Notes: generated by a model from the letters alone, not told the origin. A stretch of 64,000 nt of DNA from Gibbula magus (GCA_936450465.1 OW388297.1:63796063-63860062); one strand, 5' to 3'; positions 24,120 to 35,715 are shown, numbered from the stretch's first letter. Program-made: numbers and translations.

Positions 24120-25950
24120 AACGCAAGCGCTCTTGATGCATTGGTACATCTTCGAAAAGACGTCTCACTATATATTTTGGGAACATCTATAACAAATCCT
24201 TATAGTGTTATTTCATGCAGACTTCCAACAGAATAACATTTGGTGCACTGATCGACCTTTATGATAACCATTTGAAATATTTATCAAACTTCTACCTAGA
24301 TCGATGCCGTTTGGTATGTTTTTTTAAACCAGTTACTGATTACCCTTTAAAACATGACTCAGACATCAAACATCCATCATGTTCTTGCCGATTACCGTTT
24401 GTCGACAAATAAATCGAAAAAGCGTTATTTCAGCGGCAATCTGAAAACCTTCTTTGAGAGGCATTTTAGAAGTTGGAATGATAAGAATTATATATCACCA
24501 CAACCACCATCTGTCCATCAGCTTGACAAAGACACAAGAATATGTGTCGAAACGTCGCATATCATGAATAAAGAATAATTTTCGCAATTCTAATCTGAAA
24601 ACCATTAATCAACATTTGTATTTGGCTTATTGACTTCATTGACTAATTATAACAATGGAAGCCAAAATAATACGCTTACAATCATATGTTTAAATTATGT
24701 GTTCAAACCAATTTTGCAAAAGCATTTGAGAGCAACGAAATTTGATTATCTTTTCAAATTCGTTCAAATAATTAACAATCGACTATGCAAACACAGCAGA
24801 TCGATATTGTTTACGTCAGCGAATTTACATGTATATATACCTGTATCCCCAAGGTGAAGAGCTTTCGGCATGTTGCTATCATTATGCAGAACCTATTCTC
24901 TCCTTTTATGTTACTTTCCTGCTTTCTTTTGTATAAAACGTACACAAGAAGGAGAGGGTATTCTTAGTTGGAAAATTTGTTCCTAATCATTTTCTATGTG
25001 AATAAAATATGTTTAAATCAAAAGCTTCCAGCTAAGCAAACCTTGCGACGAAATGTAGTAATTTAACCTTGAGGGAAATTAACATATTTAATGTAACCAA
25101 ATTCACAAGAATACCTGCTGATTCTTCTTTGAATGACATGAATTACATAGAAGTTGAGATCCAGGAATCAATTTTGTAATATGCAGTTTAATCTTCCGGC
25201 GCACTTAGTAATGAATAAATAGGATTTTAAAGACAAGTATAAAGCTCATAAAATTTCTTAAAGATGCATGATCAGCTTTGCATGATATCTAATTTGGCTC
25301 TAAAAGGTACCAAATTACTATATATAAACATAGGTGCTGGTTTAGGTTATATCTTCTTACTCGACACTCACCCCCAAATTTAATGTATCAAATATATTTT
25401 CAATGAAAACCGAGGAACGGTTTCATACATGTGTAGAAGCCGATAATTATGGCTCTAGCTCACGCATGTACTTGTTATAAGACCTATTAAACGCTATAGA
25501 AGCAAATCTGTCTTCCGATCTACTTTATTAAAGTTTCTGAAATTACGTTTGACTTAATGGCTGCAGCAGGCCAATGTCAATTGTCCGGTTTTCGATCAAG
25601 AAAACGACTTTGAATGATTGTATTTTCGTTATACTGAACTAATTGACCTTAAACTGGTTATTTTAGGTTAAGGTTGAAAATTGTCAATTAAATAACACAA
25701 AATATAACATTGGACATATGTGACCTCACACTTAACATGATTGTGCCCTTTTGATAAAATGAGCTGATGATGATTAAAATAACCTCTTTTTAGGATATAT
25801 TATATGGGACTACTGAGCAATGAAATGTATATGATAATAGTTTACGGTTTGGGTTTTTTTTTTCAAACTTTTTAAGAGAGAGCAAAATCATGAACATCGA
25901 CATTAGTGTAAACGTTATTTTGAAACGGACTATAAGCATAGTTTTGGTCA
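24120..25950. other. Intergenic DNA between LINE relic and reductase promoter
   Basis: No supported exon. A dispersed tail AGTTGGAAAATTTGTTCC.. GTGAATAAAATATGTTTAAA at about 24950-25020 is shared with 7440 and 16990. Confidence 0.5.
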
Positions 25951-25971
25951 AGGTTTAGTGGGGAAAATCCG

Positions 25972-25979
25972 TGACGTCA
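25972..25979. promoter_or_regulatory. CRE-like site upstream of MSRB start
   Basis: A perfect palindromic TGACGTCA, the CREB/ATF consensus, lies 65 bases before the MSRB ATG. Position fits a core-promoter element, but the same word recurs in several transposons of this window, so its use is inferred. Confidence 0.45.
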
Positions 25980-26043
25980 TATCCGGATATATTGAGACGT
26001 TTTGCGAAGCATTGTTCATGTTTAGTTTTCTCAAACTAAAATC

Positions 26044-26155
26044 ATGTTTGTTTTTCGACATTTAACAAGATCAGCGTTAGGAAGTGCAGTTAGACATTCG
26101 AAAAGCATAGTGCCAAGCCAGTGTGTTAGAAGCCGCTATGTGACAAGCAGCACGG
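26044..26155 (+). CDS. MSRB2-like: MSRB exon 1: targeting peptide
   Basis: Begins at ATG with ATC at -3 to -1 (A at -3) and ends at CACGG|GTGAGT. It encodes 37 residues plus the first base of a Val codon. The peptide is basic and Ser-rich. The link to exon 2 is inferred from phase and the expected mitochondrial leader; no conserved residue proves it. Confidence 0.75.
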
Positions 26156-29100
26156 GTGAGTTACATCGTGTCGGCGTAGGAAATGTCATGTTGACTTTTG
26201 AGAATGTCCCTGAAGGGGTGGTGTCAAAACTAATCCGTTTACTTTTATCAGGGACCTTATATAGATAGGTAACCTAACATTGTATATATATTCTATGTCA
26301 TATCACATTTACAAAATAAATGTGCATTTTCTTAATTTTGTAACAATCATATATAGCACACCTTTGAGTATAATAATTCCTTTATCACCAATTCTATTTC
26401 ATTTGATTCACGTAATCATTCATCTGCTTGGAGATAGACACTTCCGATGTTGTTACAGTTTCAAAGGGAGTTACTTTTATGTTTCTTGACTTTACGATGA
26501 TTGCCGATTGACGCACGCGACTCGGAAACACCAACTGGTTACAACAATACAGTGCGATAACAAACAAGCGCTAACGCAAGCAACAAGTCGCTTGTGCGTT
26601 GAAGCGCGACGAGGAGAGGTCTAATTGGATCGCTCAGTAGAAATGATCATGTAACGAGCAGAAGTTGCTAGTCCCTGTATATAATGTCCCTGCTTTTATG
26701 TAAGATAAACCTGTGATCAAGGATGTGATATACGTCCTTGCTGTGATATACGTCTTTGGTTAAACCATATTGTCACCATTTCTGTTGCCAATTTGGCATT
26801 TTCCCCAAAGAAGATTAGGCCTACATATGTATAAATACTATTAATATTAATAAAATATATAATATTAATATAAGGTAGAAGCAGGGACATTATATGCAAG
26901 GTATATAAGGTCCCTGGTAGAAGGAATAACTATAAATGTCCCAAGTGGCAAGTGCTACTCTTTTACAGTGAAGGAATCTAGCACAAAGTCTACATTTCAG
27001 TTTAAGATATCTGAATAAATAAAATGTTAACAAAAATTCATAGAAAAACTTTTAATCTAGTTCTCTAGTATATCAGAAAATAAGACTCGTTGTTGTTCTT
27101 TATATTCGTGTTTTATGATCCCTGCTATGTTTTATTCAACGATAAAGCACGTCAACTCGTCTTCTAGTTCTTAATTATAATGCATGTGCGGAATATATTC
27201 AAATTATTTATTATATTTCCTGCGGTGAAATACGGCATTTATGAGTTAATATAAACTCCGTCTATTCACTGAAATATCATGTTATTCTACTCAGTGAAAT
27301 AACATTTTCTATCATATGACGTCATCGTAACAATAGGATGACGTCAAAGGATGGCGGTGGAAAGTAAGGCGGATGCTCCATTCATCAAATGAACGTCATT
27401 TACCAACTAGGCATGATTTGTTAAATCTAATAAATAGAACATTTGACATGTATCTTCGAATACCATGTATATCTCATCGAGTGAAGTATAAATGTTTTAC
27501 TTCATGGTATTCGGCGGGAAATGACAAATATCCTCTATATATTCAACGTTTCCATAACATAGTCGACGCTAATGGCTGCAATATTCCCCAAGCGGCGTTA
27601 TAATCAATAACTCACTTCTGAACAGATAAAAAAAACACCCTATTGATTGAACGTTTTGGTTTTGAATGATCAGTCGAGGCGATCTCGTATCTTCGTATCT
27701 ACGTATCTCATTTCAGTCGTGTTTTGTCATGAAACAGAGCATAGCTAGGTATTATGTAACACTAGTAACTGTAAGAACAATGCAGTAATATTGTACATTC
27801 AAATATATATAAACATGTAAAGGCCTATATAACACTCACACCTAACACTATTGACATTTACACAAAAGCATAAAGCATTTATTTCGACCTTTGACACGAA
27901 GTTCTAACATCACTTCAATGTGTATAAAATTCGTGATTCCAAACCTTTTCTTAAAAAGATATTACTCATATCTTGATTTCATTAAGTAGTCTAGCCTAAA
28001 TCTAGGAAAATGGCGTTTTGCATTGATTGAAATAAATACACACAATTCATTGACGATAATGTTAGCTAAGTGTATAATAAGTACTCACAATCTCGTGCGT
28101 AAATATAAGAATAATCAACGAGTTGCGAGGAATTACGGATTATCTGTCCCGAGTTAATTATTGTGATAAACTCCGAGCTTTAGCGAGGAGTTTGACATAA
28201 TAATTCACGAGGGACAGATAATTCGTAATTCCGAGCACCGAGTTAGTTATTCTTTTTCTTACCCAATATCATTTTAATACGTAAACATCGAAAAACAAGA
28301 CTCCAATTCACGATCTTTGATTAGACTGTAAAATACAAATTGTAGTCATGCGCCATCCATGAATTCGTTCACATCTTCAAGATGCGCATATCTAAATAGT
28401 TTGCAACTTGCTCTATTTTTTTAAAACTATTCTAAAGTAACTGTTGAATTTTATTGCCAAAACGGTGTACTGACGTAGTAAACAACTCGTTTGTATTGTA
28501 AACTATGTTGCAGAATGAGACAAAATTAGTGAAAACGTCAACTAACAATCGCACTGTTGGAATGCAAGATAGGAGTGTAATTACGTCACCAAATGACGTC
28601 ATGGTTAATGACGTCGCAAAACAATGACGTCACGGCTTTGCAGCCGCCGACTCTTGCATGCTGCTTCGCCTTGAAAGTTTAGTACTGTACATACGGTCCC
28701 GGAAATATTTAATGTTTTACTGACGTGTGACTTCAATTAGGTATGCTCGAAATTGTTTAATTATGTGATTTAGCTTAAACAGGATAGCTAAGCAATTCAT
28801 GAATGAACGTAAAGTAGTTCCGTCAACCAATCAAAACGCAAGTTATATTTAGAAAAACTGTAATTCCCATGACCATTATGAAAACTTTAATACCCGGCAT
28901 ATCTAGCTGTGCCCGCTTGGGTAAGAATTGACAGTACGAAACGTGGAGCTCGGACAGTTTTAGTGATTTCTGTATCTCTTTTTTTCTTTAAAATGATAAA
29001 AAGAATTATGTTCCGCCCATCGACGTAACTATTTATTTGTCATTTATCATATAATTGCGGGTGTTATCGATGCAATAAAGCAATCTGATAAACTTGGTAT

Positions 29101-32100
29101 CCAAATCTGATAAATATGCAAAACAGGTCAAAGGTCAAATACACGAACTACTTTCGCAGAATTCCACTCTTTCCATGCGAATCCTAAAACTGTTTACGAA
29201 TAATTGAAAAGCGTAACCGGGAGTTTACCCGCGTATTTCCGCTTGAATGAATGGATATTCGAAAAACATCATCTGATGGTACAGTGCATTTACAGGCTCG
29301 CATAATATAATTTTTATTCCAAAAATATGATATTAATGAAACGGAAACACACTTGGTTAATAATCTCTATTTATCAACATGATTACCAAAGCTTTTGAAC
29401 AATTATTAACTTATTACAACTGGTGTATCGTATATGTGATAATGTCGACATGCCACTAATTATGCACGGTATATACTAAGGTTGCACCGATACACTGAAC
29501 TCAAGATACGATATATATCTAGATACTCTAATATTAATTAATTGCCCTAATATTAAACGAAACACGTGTACATGTACGTTTATGATCATATGTATGCATT
29601 GAAATAATTCAAAGGCCATGACCAGAATATAATCAACTAATTCAAGTAAATATCACAAATATTAATATAAATATATAATATAAATACACAAGAGCAAGTG
29701 ACTGAACCGCTACCACTGAACTATTCAACTAAGGTGTAGGCCTACACTGTGTGTATACCGTTGGGGGCAAGTCGACTCGATGAGTGCGTTAATTGTAGGG
29801 TTGCACATGTGGCATGATGTATATACTAGGGGTATTTTCCACTGAAGTCAGAGCCGAACAATAGTCCGTTTCAAATATTCAACAGGTCTTGAGCAAAGGA
29901 TTCATTGATCGCTCTCGTTTAGCTGTTTCGATGTCTTGATGTTCTTTTCCCCCTAGATATGTACATGTAGTTTTCAAGCACGTTTTTTCGCTGAAATAAG
30001 TCGATGAAATGTATTTGAAAAATAAGGTCACCAATATTAAAACACACTTCTCTCTTCGGAAATCAAGTTTAAAAATGTGTGTACATGGTTCCGCAAAGCC
30101 ATGGGAATCCATTTTGTCATTGAAAATAATAAAATGTGTTCACAATAAAATGGCCGCCATGCATTTTTTGCTGTATACGCAACACCGTTATCACCACTAC
30201 TGATAATTGGTTTGTGTAATAAGATGTTTAACCCCTTAAAGTAAATATAAATGACATAAACTATGATTATAAATGGGAAATTTGAAAAAATTAAATTTGC
30301 CAAAAAACGTGCTACTGTCCCTTTAATATACCGAAACCACAATATTGTGAAATAGAGAAGTTGTTGAAAACTACAAAATCAAAAGCAGTTTTCAGTCATA
30401 TTTCAAAAAGTGTCTGTCATGGTAGTAACTTATGATTCATCGTTTCATTCAACCCACATGCTTTGTATATAGCTTTAAATAAAGATAGATTGTGTTGAAG
30501 GTGAGTTCTTGGTGTAAACTTAAGCATGTAATATAATATACTCCAAAACATTTTCCAACCAATATCAAATGAATGCTTAAACAACAACTTACCAAGCGGT
30601 TCAAGATGAGAAACTCATTAGATATTTTACGATTACATCTTGCAGTTATCAACTCGACGAAGAGAGATGAGGACACAACGCACACGAAATTAGGTAACGC
30701 AGAATGGGCCAAGCGACTGTCACCAGAGGCCTACAACATCACTCGGGAGAAGGGGACAGAGCCGGTGGGAATACATCCTCGGTTACCCAGGGTTTTATAT
30801 ATGCTCCGTTTCTCTCCACTATATCACCCATGGGAAACTCTGTCAGCGAAATCTGAACTAAAATTACCCGCCCTTGGCTGGCGTGACAAAGTCAGTAACC
30901 AAAGAAAATACTCAATACGATAAGACGGAAATGGTCAAGGGAGATAACCGGTGACGGATGGCTAACAAAATGACTTTGCGTGCTTTGCAACGAAGTGATA
31001 TGAATTGTCATTTGCTCGCAGGTCCAAGCTGCGTAGCGGTTTGATTGGCTCACGCCAGCCAAGGGTGGGTAATTTTAGTACAGATTTCGCTGACAGAGTT
31101 TCCCATGGGTGATATAGTGGAGAGTAACGGAGCATATATAAAACTCTGGGTAACCGAGGATGGTGGGAATACGTAGTAGTTAATACTTTATCTGAGATAT
31201 TCCACACATATCTGATATATTTATTGTTATAAATATTGATTTGCATTTATGTGATCCATTATTTGTCCATTAGTCCAACATTTAGCCTCTGAAAGGATTT
31301 TGTTGTAAAATTTCAAAAATAAAAAATAAAAGCCTAGGCACTTAGAAAAATAAGTGGTCAAACTACTTGTAATATGCAGGGCATCCTTTCACAAAACAAC
31401 CTTTACTGAGGTTAACCTTAACTCTCATTATTTATTATTGCACTAATGTTACCTTTGTGACTTACGATAACCTTTGTTTTGTGAAAGGAGGCCCTTGTAA
31501 TGTTTTATACTACATAGACGTAATGACATGGATGCGTTTAGATAATTCGTATTCATATTCGATCCACAATCATGCCATGTAATTGCAGTCCCCGTAGAGG
31601 TGTGTTAGAGTGTATTCGAAATAAGTGTCGACCTGGGCATCATTTCACAACGCACTAATAGTTAACTGACTATGGTTAAACATTTAAGTCACTAAGTATA
31701 CCATGCTGTAATTATAAAGATTGGAAGTTCAAAATACCCTTAGCGTAAGTAGCTTTGTGGAATGACCCTCTGTTTTAAGGAGATTATATGGTATGCATTT
31801 CTGAAAATGCACAAACCATGTCAGTGACATTATCTTCTCATGATCGGTTCCAGCCCTTCACAGGCAAGTACGTACACAACACAGAGAAAGGGACGTACAG
31901 TTGCGTGTGCTGTGGAACAGACCTTTTTAAGTAAGAACAATGTTCAAACCACCTCATCATGTGACATTTATGTATTGGTAAAAAGCGCATCTCTCAATCT
32001 TGCTTAGAATAGATAAAACCTCAGCGACGGATGTAAATTCAATAGATCCCTAAGATGTGTTTACTGAATGATGGTTTGCCTGTTGTTATGTCAGTAACAT

Positions 32101-34167
32101 AAACTCGCTGCTCGTATTTATTCAATCATTTTGCAATAATAATGTTGTCGCCGTATCTCTGCTTGGCCCTTGAAAGGTCTAATATTTCGTTCATATTTCA
32201 CTCTGTGCGTAGCTATATAAGGTTTTTGGCATAAGAATCCCCACAAAGACCCGTAAGTGTTTATGAACTAACTGGTATCGATGTTCTGTTAATCTTTGAA
32301 TCATCAATCATGTTTTTGACCTCTGAAGTATTTCATTTCCATTCCACGCATTTCCAACCCGGTCCATACCACCACTTTATTGTTTTAATGGCCACCTTTG
32401 TGTCGTTTCACGTACATAATACATTACATTGGTAGTATGTATTCACTCATATGTAGAATGTTATTGCACTCATTTTTTGCCAGTATAACAAATCGTTATG
32501 TTGTTCGCGCTGAAGACGTTGTCAGACCTTTTAGCTCATCGGGTCTGAAAGGACACATGGACTTATGGCATCGGCAGGCGTTCGGCGTTATCTGTAAACT
32601 TTTCACACTTTCGACTTCTCAAGAAACGCTGTACCCTAAAAACTGAACATATGTGGGGAGGTAGCTTGCACCGCTTTATACAACCTGCTTATAAATTGTA
32701 AATTTGTTAACTTGACAAAGCCCTCTCATTTAATATGTTAGCCTTTACCACTGATTTAATGGATAATGTAATAGTTGATGAGCTGCAGAGCCAAAGCCAC
32801 TCTGTTTTCCACATGTGATTCCATGGTAAATGTGACCCAGGTTACTATTTAATAACGGGTATCAAATAATCGTCCTTTACCTCAACCCAGTTCTGCAGAC
32901 AAGTACGACTCCGGCACCGGATGGCCCTCCTTCACTGACTGTTGTCGGGGGGAAGGGGGAGAGGATCACGTGATCAACAGGTCAGATGTCAGCCATGGGA
33001 TGGTCAGGACAGAAGTGCTTTGTAAACGGGTGAGTAGCCCCTATCGTTCTTCACTGACAATCTTAAGTCAAACAATGAAACACTCCTTTAATGCATTTCA
33101 TACCTGGGTTACTAATTATCCCCCGCCACAACAAAGTTGGCGGGGGATATAGAAATGAGCTCCGTCCGTCCGTCCGTCTGTCTGTCTGTCTGTCCGTCTG
33201 TGCGTCCGGGCTCTTCCATTCCGGCCTCAAACTTCGAACTTCAAACTTTTTTTTACGAATGCAAACAGTCTTGACTTAGAACCAAAAAGAGGGAAAACTA
33301 TATTCCGGCCTCAAACTTCAAAACTATTCAATATATTTTGCTGAAACTTTGTACAGGTATCAACCAAGTAGTCTAGATGTGCCTTTTGCTATATAGAAAT
33401 TTGAGAATATATATATATATATTTTTTTTTTAGAATGCAAACAGTCTGGACTTAGAAACAAGTAGAGGGAAAACTATATTCCGGCATCAAACTTCAAAAC
33501 TATTCAATATATTTTGCTGAAACTTTGTACAGGTATCAACCAAGTAGTCTAGATGTGCCTTTTGCTATATAGAAATTTGAGAATATTTTTTTACGAATGC
33601 AAACAGTCTGGACTTAGAACCAAGAAGAGGGAAAACTATATTCCAACCTCAAACTTCAAAACTATTCAATATATTTTGCTGAAACTTTGTACAGGTATCA
33701 ACCAAGTAGTCTAGATGTGCCTTTTGCTATATAGAAATTTGAGAATATTTTTTTACGAATGCAAATAGTCTGGACTTAGAACCAAGAAGAGGGAAAACTA
33801 TATTCCAACCTCAAACTTCAAAACTATTCAATATATTTTGCTGAAACTTTGTACAGGTATCAACCAAGTAGTCTAGATGTGCCTTTTGCTATATAGAAAG
33901 TAAATGCATTATATATTCAAAATGCATAAATATATTCCTACATGGCGGGGGATATGGCCGACTCTGTCTGCTTGTTTAATTGACGTTGATGATGATGTCA
34001 TTTTAGATGATACTAAGATCGATAATCAGATCATCTGTAACCATCTGTCCGCCCCCATGTTGCAGTGTGACGCGCACCTGGGCCACGTGTTCGAGGACGG
34101 GCCAGGTAGGACTGGACTCCGATACTGCATCAACAGTGTAGCTCTCGTCTTCAACAAGTCTACATGA
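26044..34167 (+). CDS. MSRB2-like: Methionine-R-sulfoxide reductase B, mitochondrial type (5 exons)
   Basis: Reduces the R epimer of methionine sulfoxide in proteins back to methionine, regenerated by thioredoxin. Exons 26044-26155, 30646-30764, 31854-31930, 32891-33029 and 34066-34167 join without frame breaks to 182 residues and TGA, about the length of animal MSRB2. The first 40 or so residues are rich in Arg, Ser and Ala with almost no acidic residues ([20 protein letters not shown]), as in a mitochondrial presequence. The SelR domain follows: [60 protein letters not shown] and the catalytic RYCINSVAL. The two Zn-binding C-x2-C pairs (CVCC, CKRC) are intact; the catalytic residue is Cys, not selenocysteine. 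AATAAA at 34767-34772 could be the poly(A) signal. Confidence 0.93.
26249..26692. mobile_element. CAGGGACC element, 444 bp, 7-bp target duplication
   Basis: Starts CAGGGACCTTATATAG and ends TATATAATGTCCCTG; the outer 15 or so bases are inverted repeats. CTTTTAT flanks it at 26242-26248 and 26693-26699. It is non-coding and lies in MSRB intron 1, 93 bases after exon 1. It shares ends with the 35-bp and 31-bp elements at 26882 and 42110. Confidence 0.8.
26882..26916. mobile_element. 35-bp minimal CAGGGAC element
   Basis: CAGGGACATTATATGC joined to AAGGTATATAAGGTCCCTG, essentially two terminal repeats back to back. The direct repeat GTAGAAG flanks it at 26875-26881 and 26917-26923. Same ends and same 7-bp duplication length as the 444-bp copy nearby. 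Confidence 0.75.
27566..27620 (+). mobile_element. SINE 3' fragment
   Basis: GCTAATGGCTGCAATATTCC, CCAAGCGGCGTTATAAT and CAATAACTCACTTC match the 3' half of the SINE at 21109-21349. Confidence 0.6.
28100..28260. repeat. Palindromic repeat in MSRB intron 1
   Basis: GGAATTACGGATTATCTGTC CC on the left is mirrored by GGGACAGATAATTCGTAATT CC on the right, with a central GAGCTTTAGCGAGGAG hairpin. A MITE is likely; ends and target duplication were not resolved. Confidence 0.5.
28570..28655. promoter_or_regulatory. Cluster of CRE-like TGACGTCA words
   Basis: Within about 60 bases are ATTACGTCACC, ATGACGTCAT, ATGACGTCGC and ATGACGTCAC. It lies in MSRB intron 1, probably in a repeat, since a similar pair is seen at 53470-53520 in another repetitive block. 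Confidence 0.35.
28660..29974. other. MSRB intron 1 interior, no feature
   Basis: AT-rich intron sequence. A hAT-like phrase GGTTGCACCGATACACTG at about 29482 has no matching right end that I can define. Confidence 0.45.
29975..30326 (-). mobile_element. GGGGCAGTAGCACG MITE, copy 2
   Basis: Reverse orientation relative to the 14433 copy. The right end CGTGCTACTGTCCCTTTAA is intact and the left end is worn (AAGCACGTTTTTTCGCTG). The interior has TACATGGTTCCGCAAAGCCA TGGGAATCC and AATGGCCGCCATGC. It lies in MSRB intron 1, about 320 bases before exon 2. Confidence 0.85.
30646..30764 (+). CDS. MSRB2-like: MSRB exon 2
   Basis: Acceptor ATCTTGCAG ends at 30645 and donor CCG|GTGGGA is at 30765. It encodes [18 protein letters not shown] and [20 protein letters not shown], the N-terminal helix of SelR domains. 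The donor lies inside the target duplication of the MITE at 30775-31161. The frame stays open upstream of the acceptor, with in-frame ATGs at 30573 and 30606. Confidence 0.9.
30775..31161. mobile_element. MITE with 112-bp terminal inverted repeats (MULE-like)
   Basis: Arms 30775-30886 and 31050-31161 are inverted repeats with only a few mismatches; termini are ATCCTCGGTTACCC and GGGTAACCGAGGAT. The 11-bp direct repeat GGTGGGAATAC flanks it at 30764-30774 and 31162-31172. Long arms with a 9-11 bp duplication suggest a Mutator-like origin. No transposase. It sits directly at the exon 2 splice donor. Confidence 0.85.
31380..31500. mobile_element. Small palindromic MITE (GGGCATC..TTTCACAAA type)
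   Basis: GGGCATCCTTTCACAAAACA on the left and TTTGTTTTGTGAAAGGAGGC CC on the right are inverted. A diverged relative with GGGCATCATTTCACAACGC and GTAGCTTTGTGGAATGACCC is at about 31637-31770. Both lie in MSRB intron 2 or 3 sequence around exon 3. Confidence 0.55.
31854..31930 (+). CDS. MSRB2-like: MSRB exon 3: first zinc Cys pair
   Basis: Acceptor GGTTCCAG ends at 31853 and donor TTTAA|GTAAGA is at 31931. It encodes [20 protein letters not shown] and GTDLF, then two bases of an Asn codon. CVCC is the first C-x2-C of the structural zinc site. Confidence 0.93.
32527..32810 (+). repeat. Dispersed repeat (4356 family), short copy
   Basis: Starts TTTAGCTCATCGGGTCTGAA, has TGTAAACTTTTCACACTTTC and ends GATGAGCTGCAGAGCCAAAG. 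It keeps both family ends but lacks most 145-bp units. Located in MSRB intron 3. Confidence 0.6.
32891..33029 (+). CDS. MSRB2-like: MSRB exon 4
   Basis: I place the acceptor at CTCAACCCAG (ends 32890), because the CAG six bases further on would break the frame. It encodes [19 protein letters not shown], then [20 protein letters not shown] and KR. Donor CGG|GTGAGT is at 33030. GWPSF is a hallmark of MsrB. Confidence 0.92.
33119..33985 (+). repeat. GTCCGTCC-type element with 162-bp tandem units in MSRB intron 4
   Basis: Starts with a hairpin CCCCGCCACAACAAAGTTGG CGGGG and a (TCCG/TCTG)n tract. About four tandem units follow (period about 162-176) with AAAACTATATTCC, AATATATTTTGCTGAAACTT and CTAGATGTGCCTTTTGCTAT. 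It ends GGGGGATATGGCCGACTCTG TCTGCTTG. The end and the CCTTTTGCTAT phrase tie it to the block at 1-2400. Confidence 0.7.
34066..34167 (+). CDS. MSRB2-like: MSRB exon 5: catalytic Cys
   Basis: Acceptor ATGTTGCAG ends at 34065; TGA ends at 34167. It encodes [19 protein letters not shown] and [14 protein letters not shown]. The first Cys completes the second zinc pair (CKRC, split by the intron). RYCIN carries the catalytic Cys. Confidence 0.94.
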   Translation, partial: CDAHLGHVFEDGPGRTGLRYCINSVALVFNKST

Positions 34168-34804
34168 GGAGACACTTGGAGACGTCAACACGAGAATGTC
34201 GAGATCGGTTTCTTAAACAGCCGTGTGGAAAATATTACAGATGGCGGTTTTAATGTGATCTATTGAGTCTTCGGTCCCTTTTGATGAACATAGTGATTCG
34301 CTGAGAATACAGAATATCAAAGCCGTCCTTCTCAAATTGAACATAAAGTTGAAAATGTTGTGAAAATCACAAATTTAATAGACTGGTGTGTTTTTGTCAA
34401 ATCTATGTACATGTGATGTATTGTATGTCAGTGTCTCTATCGTACAACCTCGCTTTTACTCAAATACAGCAAGTATTCTTGTAATATGAATTATATTCTT
34501 ATAACAGGATCTGGTACCTTCTTGTAAAATATATACTATCGCATGGAATTAAATATACATTTTGCATAATTCCACTAGTTAAAATTAGCTTATCAAATGG
34601 AAGGACAAGACTTACTCTTGAACTTGGTCATGTACGCGCGTTTGAGTGTGTTTTTTAACGATGAAATTAAACCTATGACACAAATGGATTAGGTTATATT
34701 AGCAAAAATAAGTTTATATCCCAGGCAAATATGTTATACCACACAACAATATTTCCTCATTCCTTGAATAAAGAATTATTAATTTTAAAAAACCTGTTGT
34801 ATAC

Positions 34805-35290
34805 CTATTTAGTTCATTAAGCCTGAACGGTCACATAGGAGAAAAGCATGGAAAGGTGCCTGGCCGCGAACATTTCATATTTTCAACTAAATAGTGTGCA
34901 CAGACGTACCTATGCGTTTACAAGCTTTAAATTTGATGACTCTGTGGTCCTAATAGATGATACAGTCTCCTGCCCCTAAAAGGTATTTCATTTTCTTAAT
35001 AAGAAATAAAAGTCAGAGAAAACCAAGGATTTACATACAGAAAAGTAACATTTTGTGTACAGATATTTTTTACCAAGGTGAATGTGAAGGTTTAGGTATT
35101 CTAATAGACCCAAATGAGGACTACAAAAAGGCCCAATAACCTTATTTATTTTTATTCACAAGAAATCAATGTCCAAGAAGCTGAAAATCAGAAATAATGA
35201 GGATAGACTCCATGGCCAATAAGGACTATTGACTTTCATATTGATACAAATTTATGGGATGTGCTCCATGGGAACTTGACGTTTCTATGG
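34805..35290 (+). repeat. Worn dispersed repeat (4356 family)
   Basis: TTAGTTCATTAAGCCTGAAC GGTCAC matches the family 5' end, and TTTCATATTTTCAACT follows where expected. The remainder is diverged and the right end is uncertain. Confidence 0.4.
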
Positions 35291-35633
35291 CAACAATCTC
35301 AGTATCATGAAGTCTCAGTACAGACAGAAAGAATTACTTTCTGGAGCACGTTGGATTATAAAAGTGTATTACTTTTTAAAATAAATAACAAGTTATTGCA
35401 TGCAACATTCGACATCTTTTAGATATTCATTATTACATTATGTATCCAGGGAAAGTAACAGGTGAGAAGAATGACGAACCAGTATCAAAATGTTATCGAT
35501 ATTTTACACATATAATTTGAGTAACATTATTAACTATGGATAGATATATATATATATATATATATATAGTTTATTTCATTTATTGACAGGTGATCATAAT
35601 ATAACTAAATATTACATCAACAAAAATTTCAGA

Positions 35634-35715
35634 TGGCAGCGGTGGGATTCGAACCCACGCCTCCGAAGAGACTGGTGCCTAAAACCAGCGCCTTAGACCG
35701 CTCGGCCACGCTACC
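35634..35715 (-). tRNA. trnL-UAG: tRNA-Leu (anticodon UAG)
   Basis: On the - strand the gene starts GGTAGCGTGGCCGAGCGGTC and ends CGCTGCC plus the A discriminator. The 7-bp acceptor stem pairs with one U:G. The anticodon arm is CTGGT-TTTAGGC-ACCAG, giving UAG (reads CUA). There is a long variable arm (CTCTTCGGAG) and T arm GTGGGTTCGAATCCCAC. A and B boxes are intact and there is no intron. It is 82 bases long, standard for metazoan tRNA-Leu, and very likely functional. Confidence 0.95.

Noticed and set aside
29482..29835. hAT element suggested by GGTTGCACCGATACAC
   Set aside because: No matching inverted right end or 8-bp duplication could be found.
32897..32898. Alternative acceptor TTCTGCAG for MSRB exon 4
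   Set aside because: It would break the reading frame; the CAG ending at 32890 keeps it.
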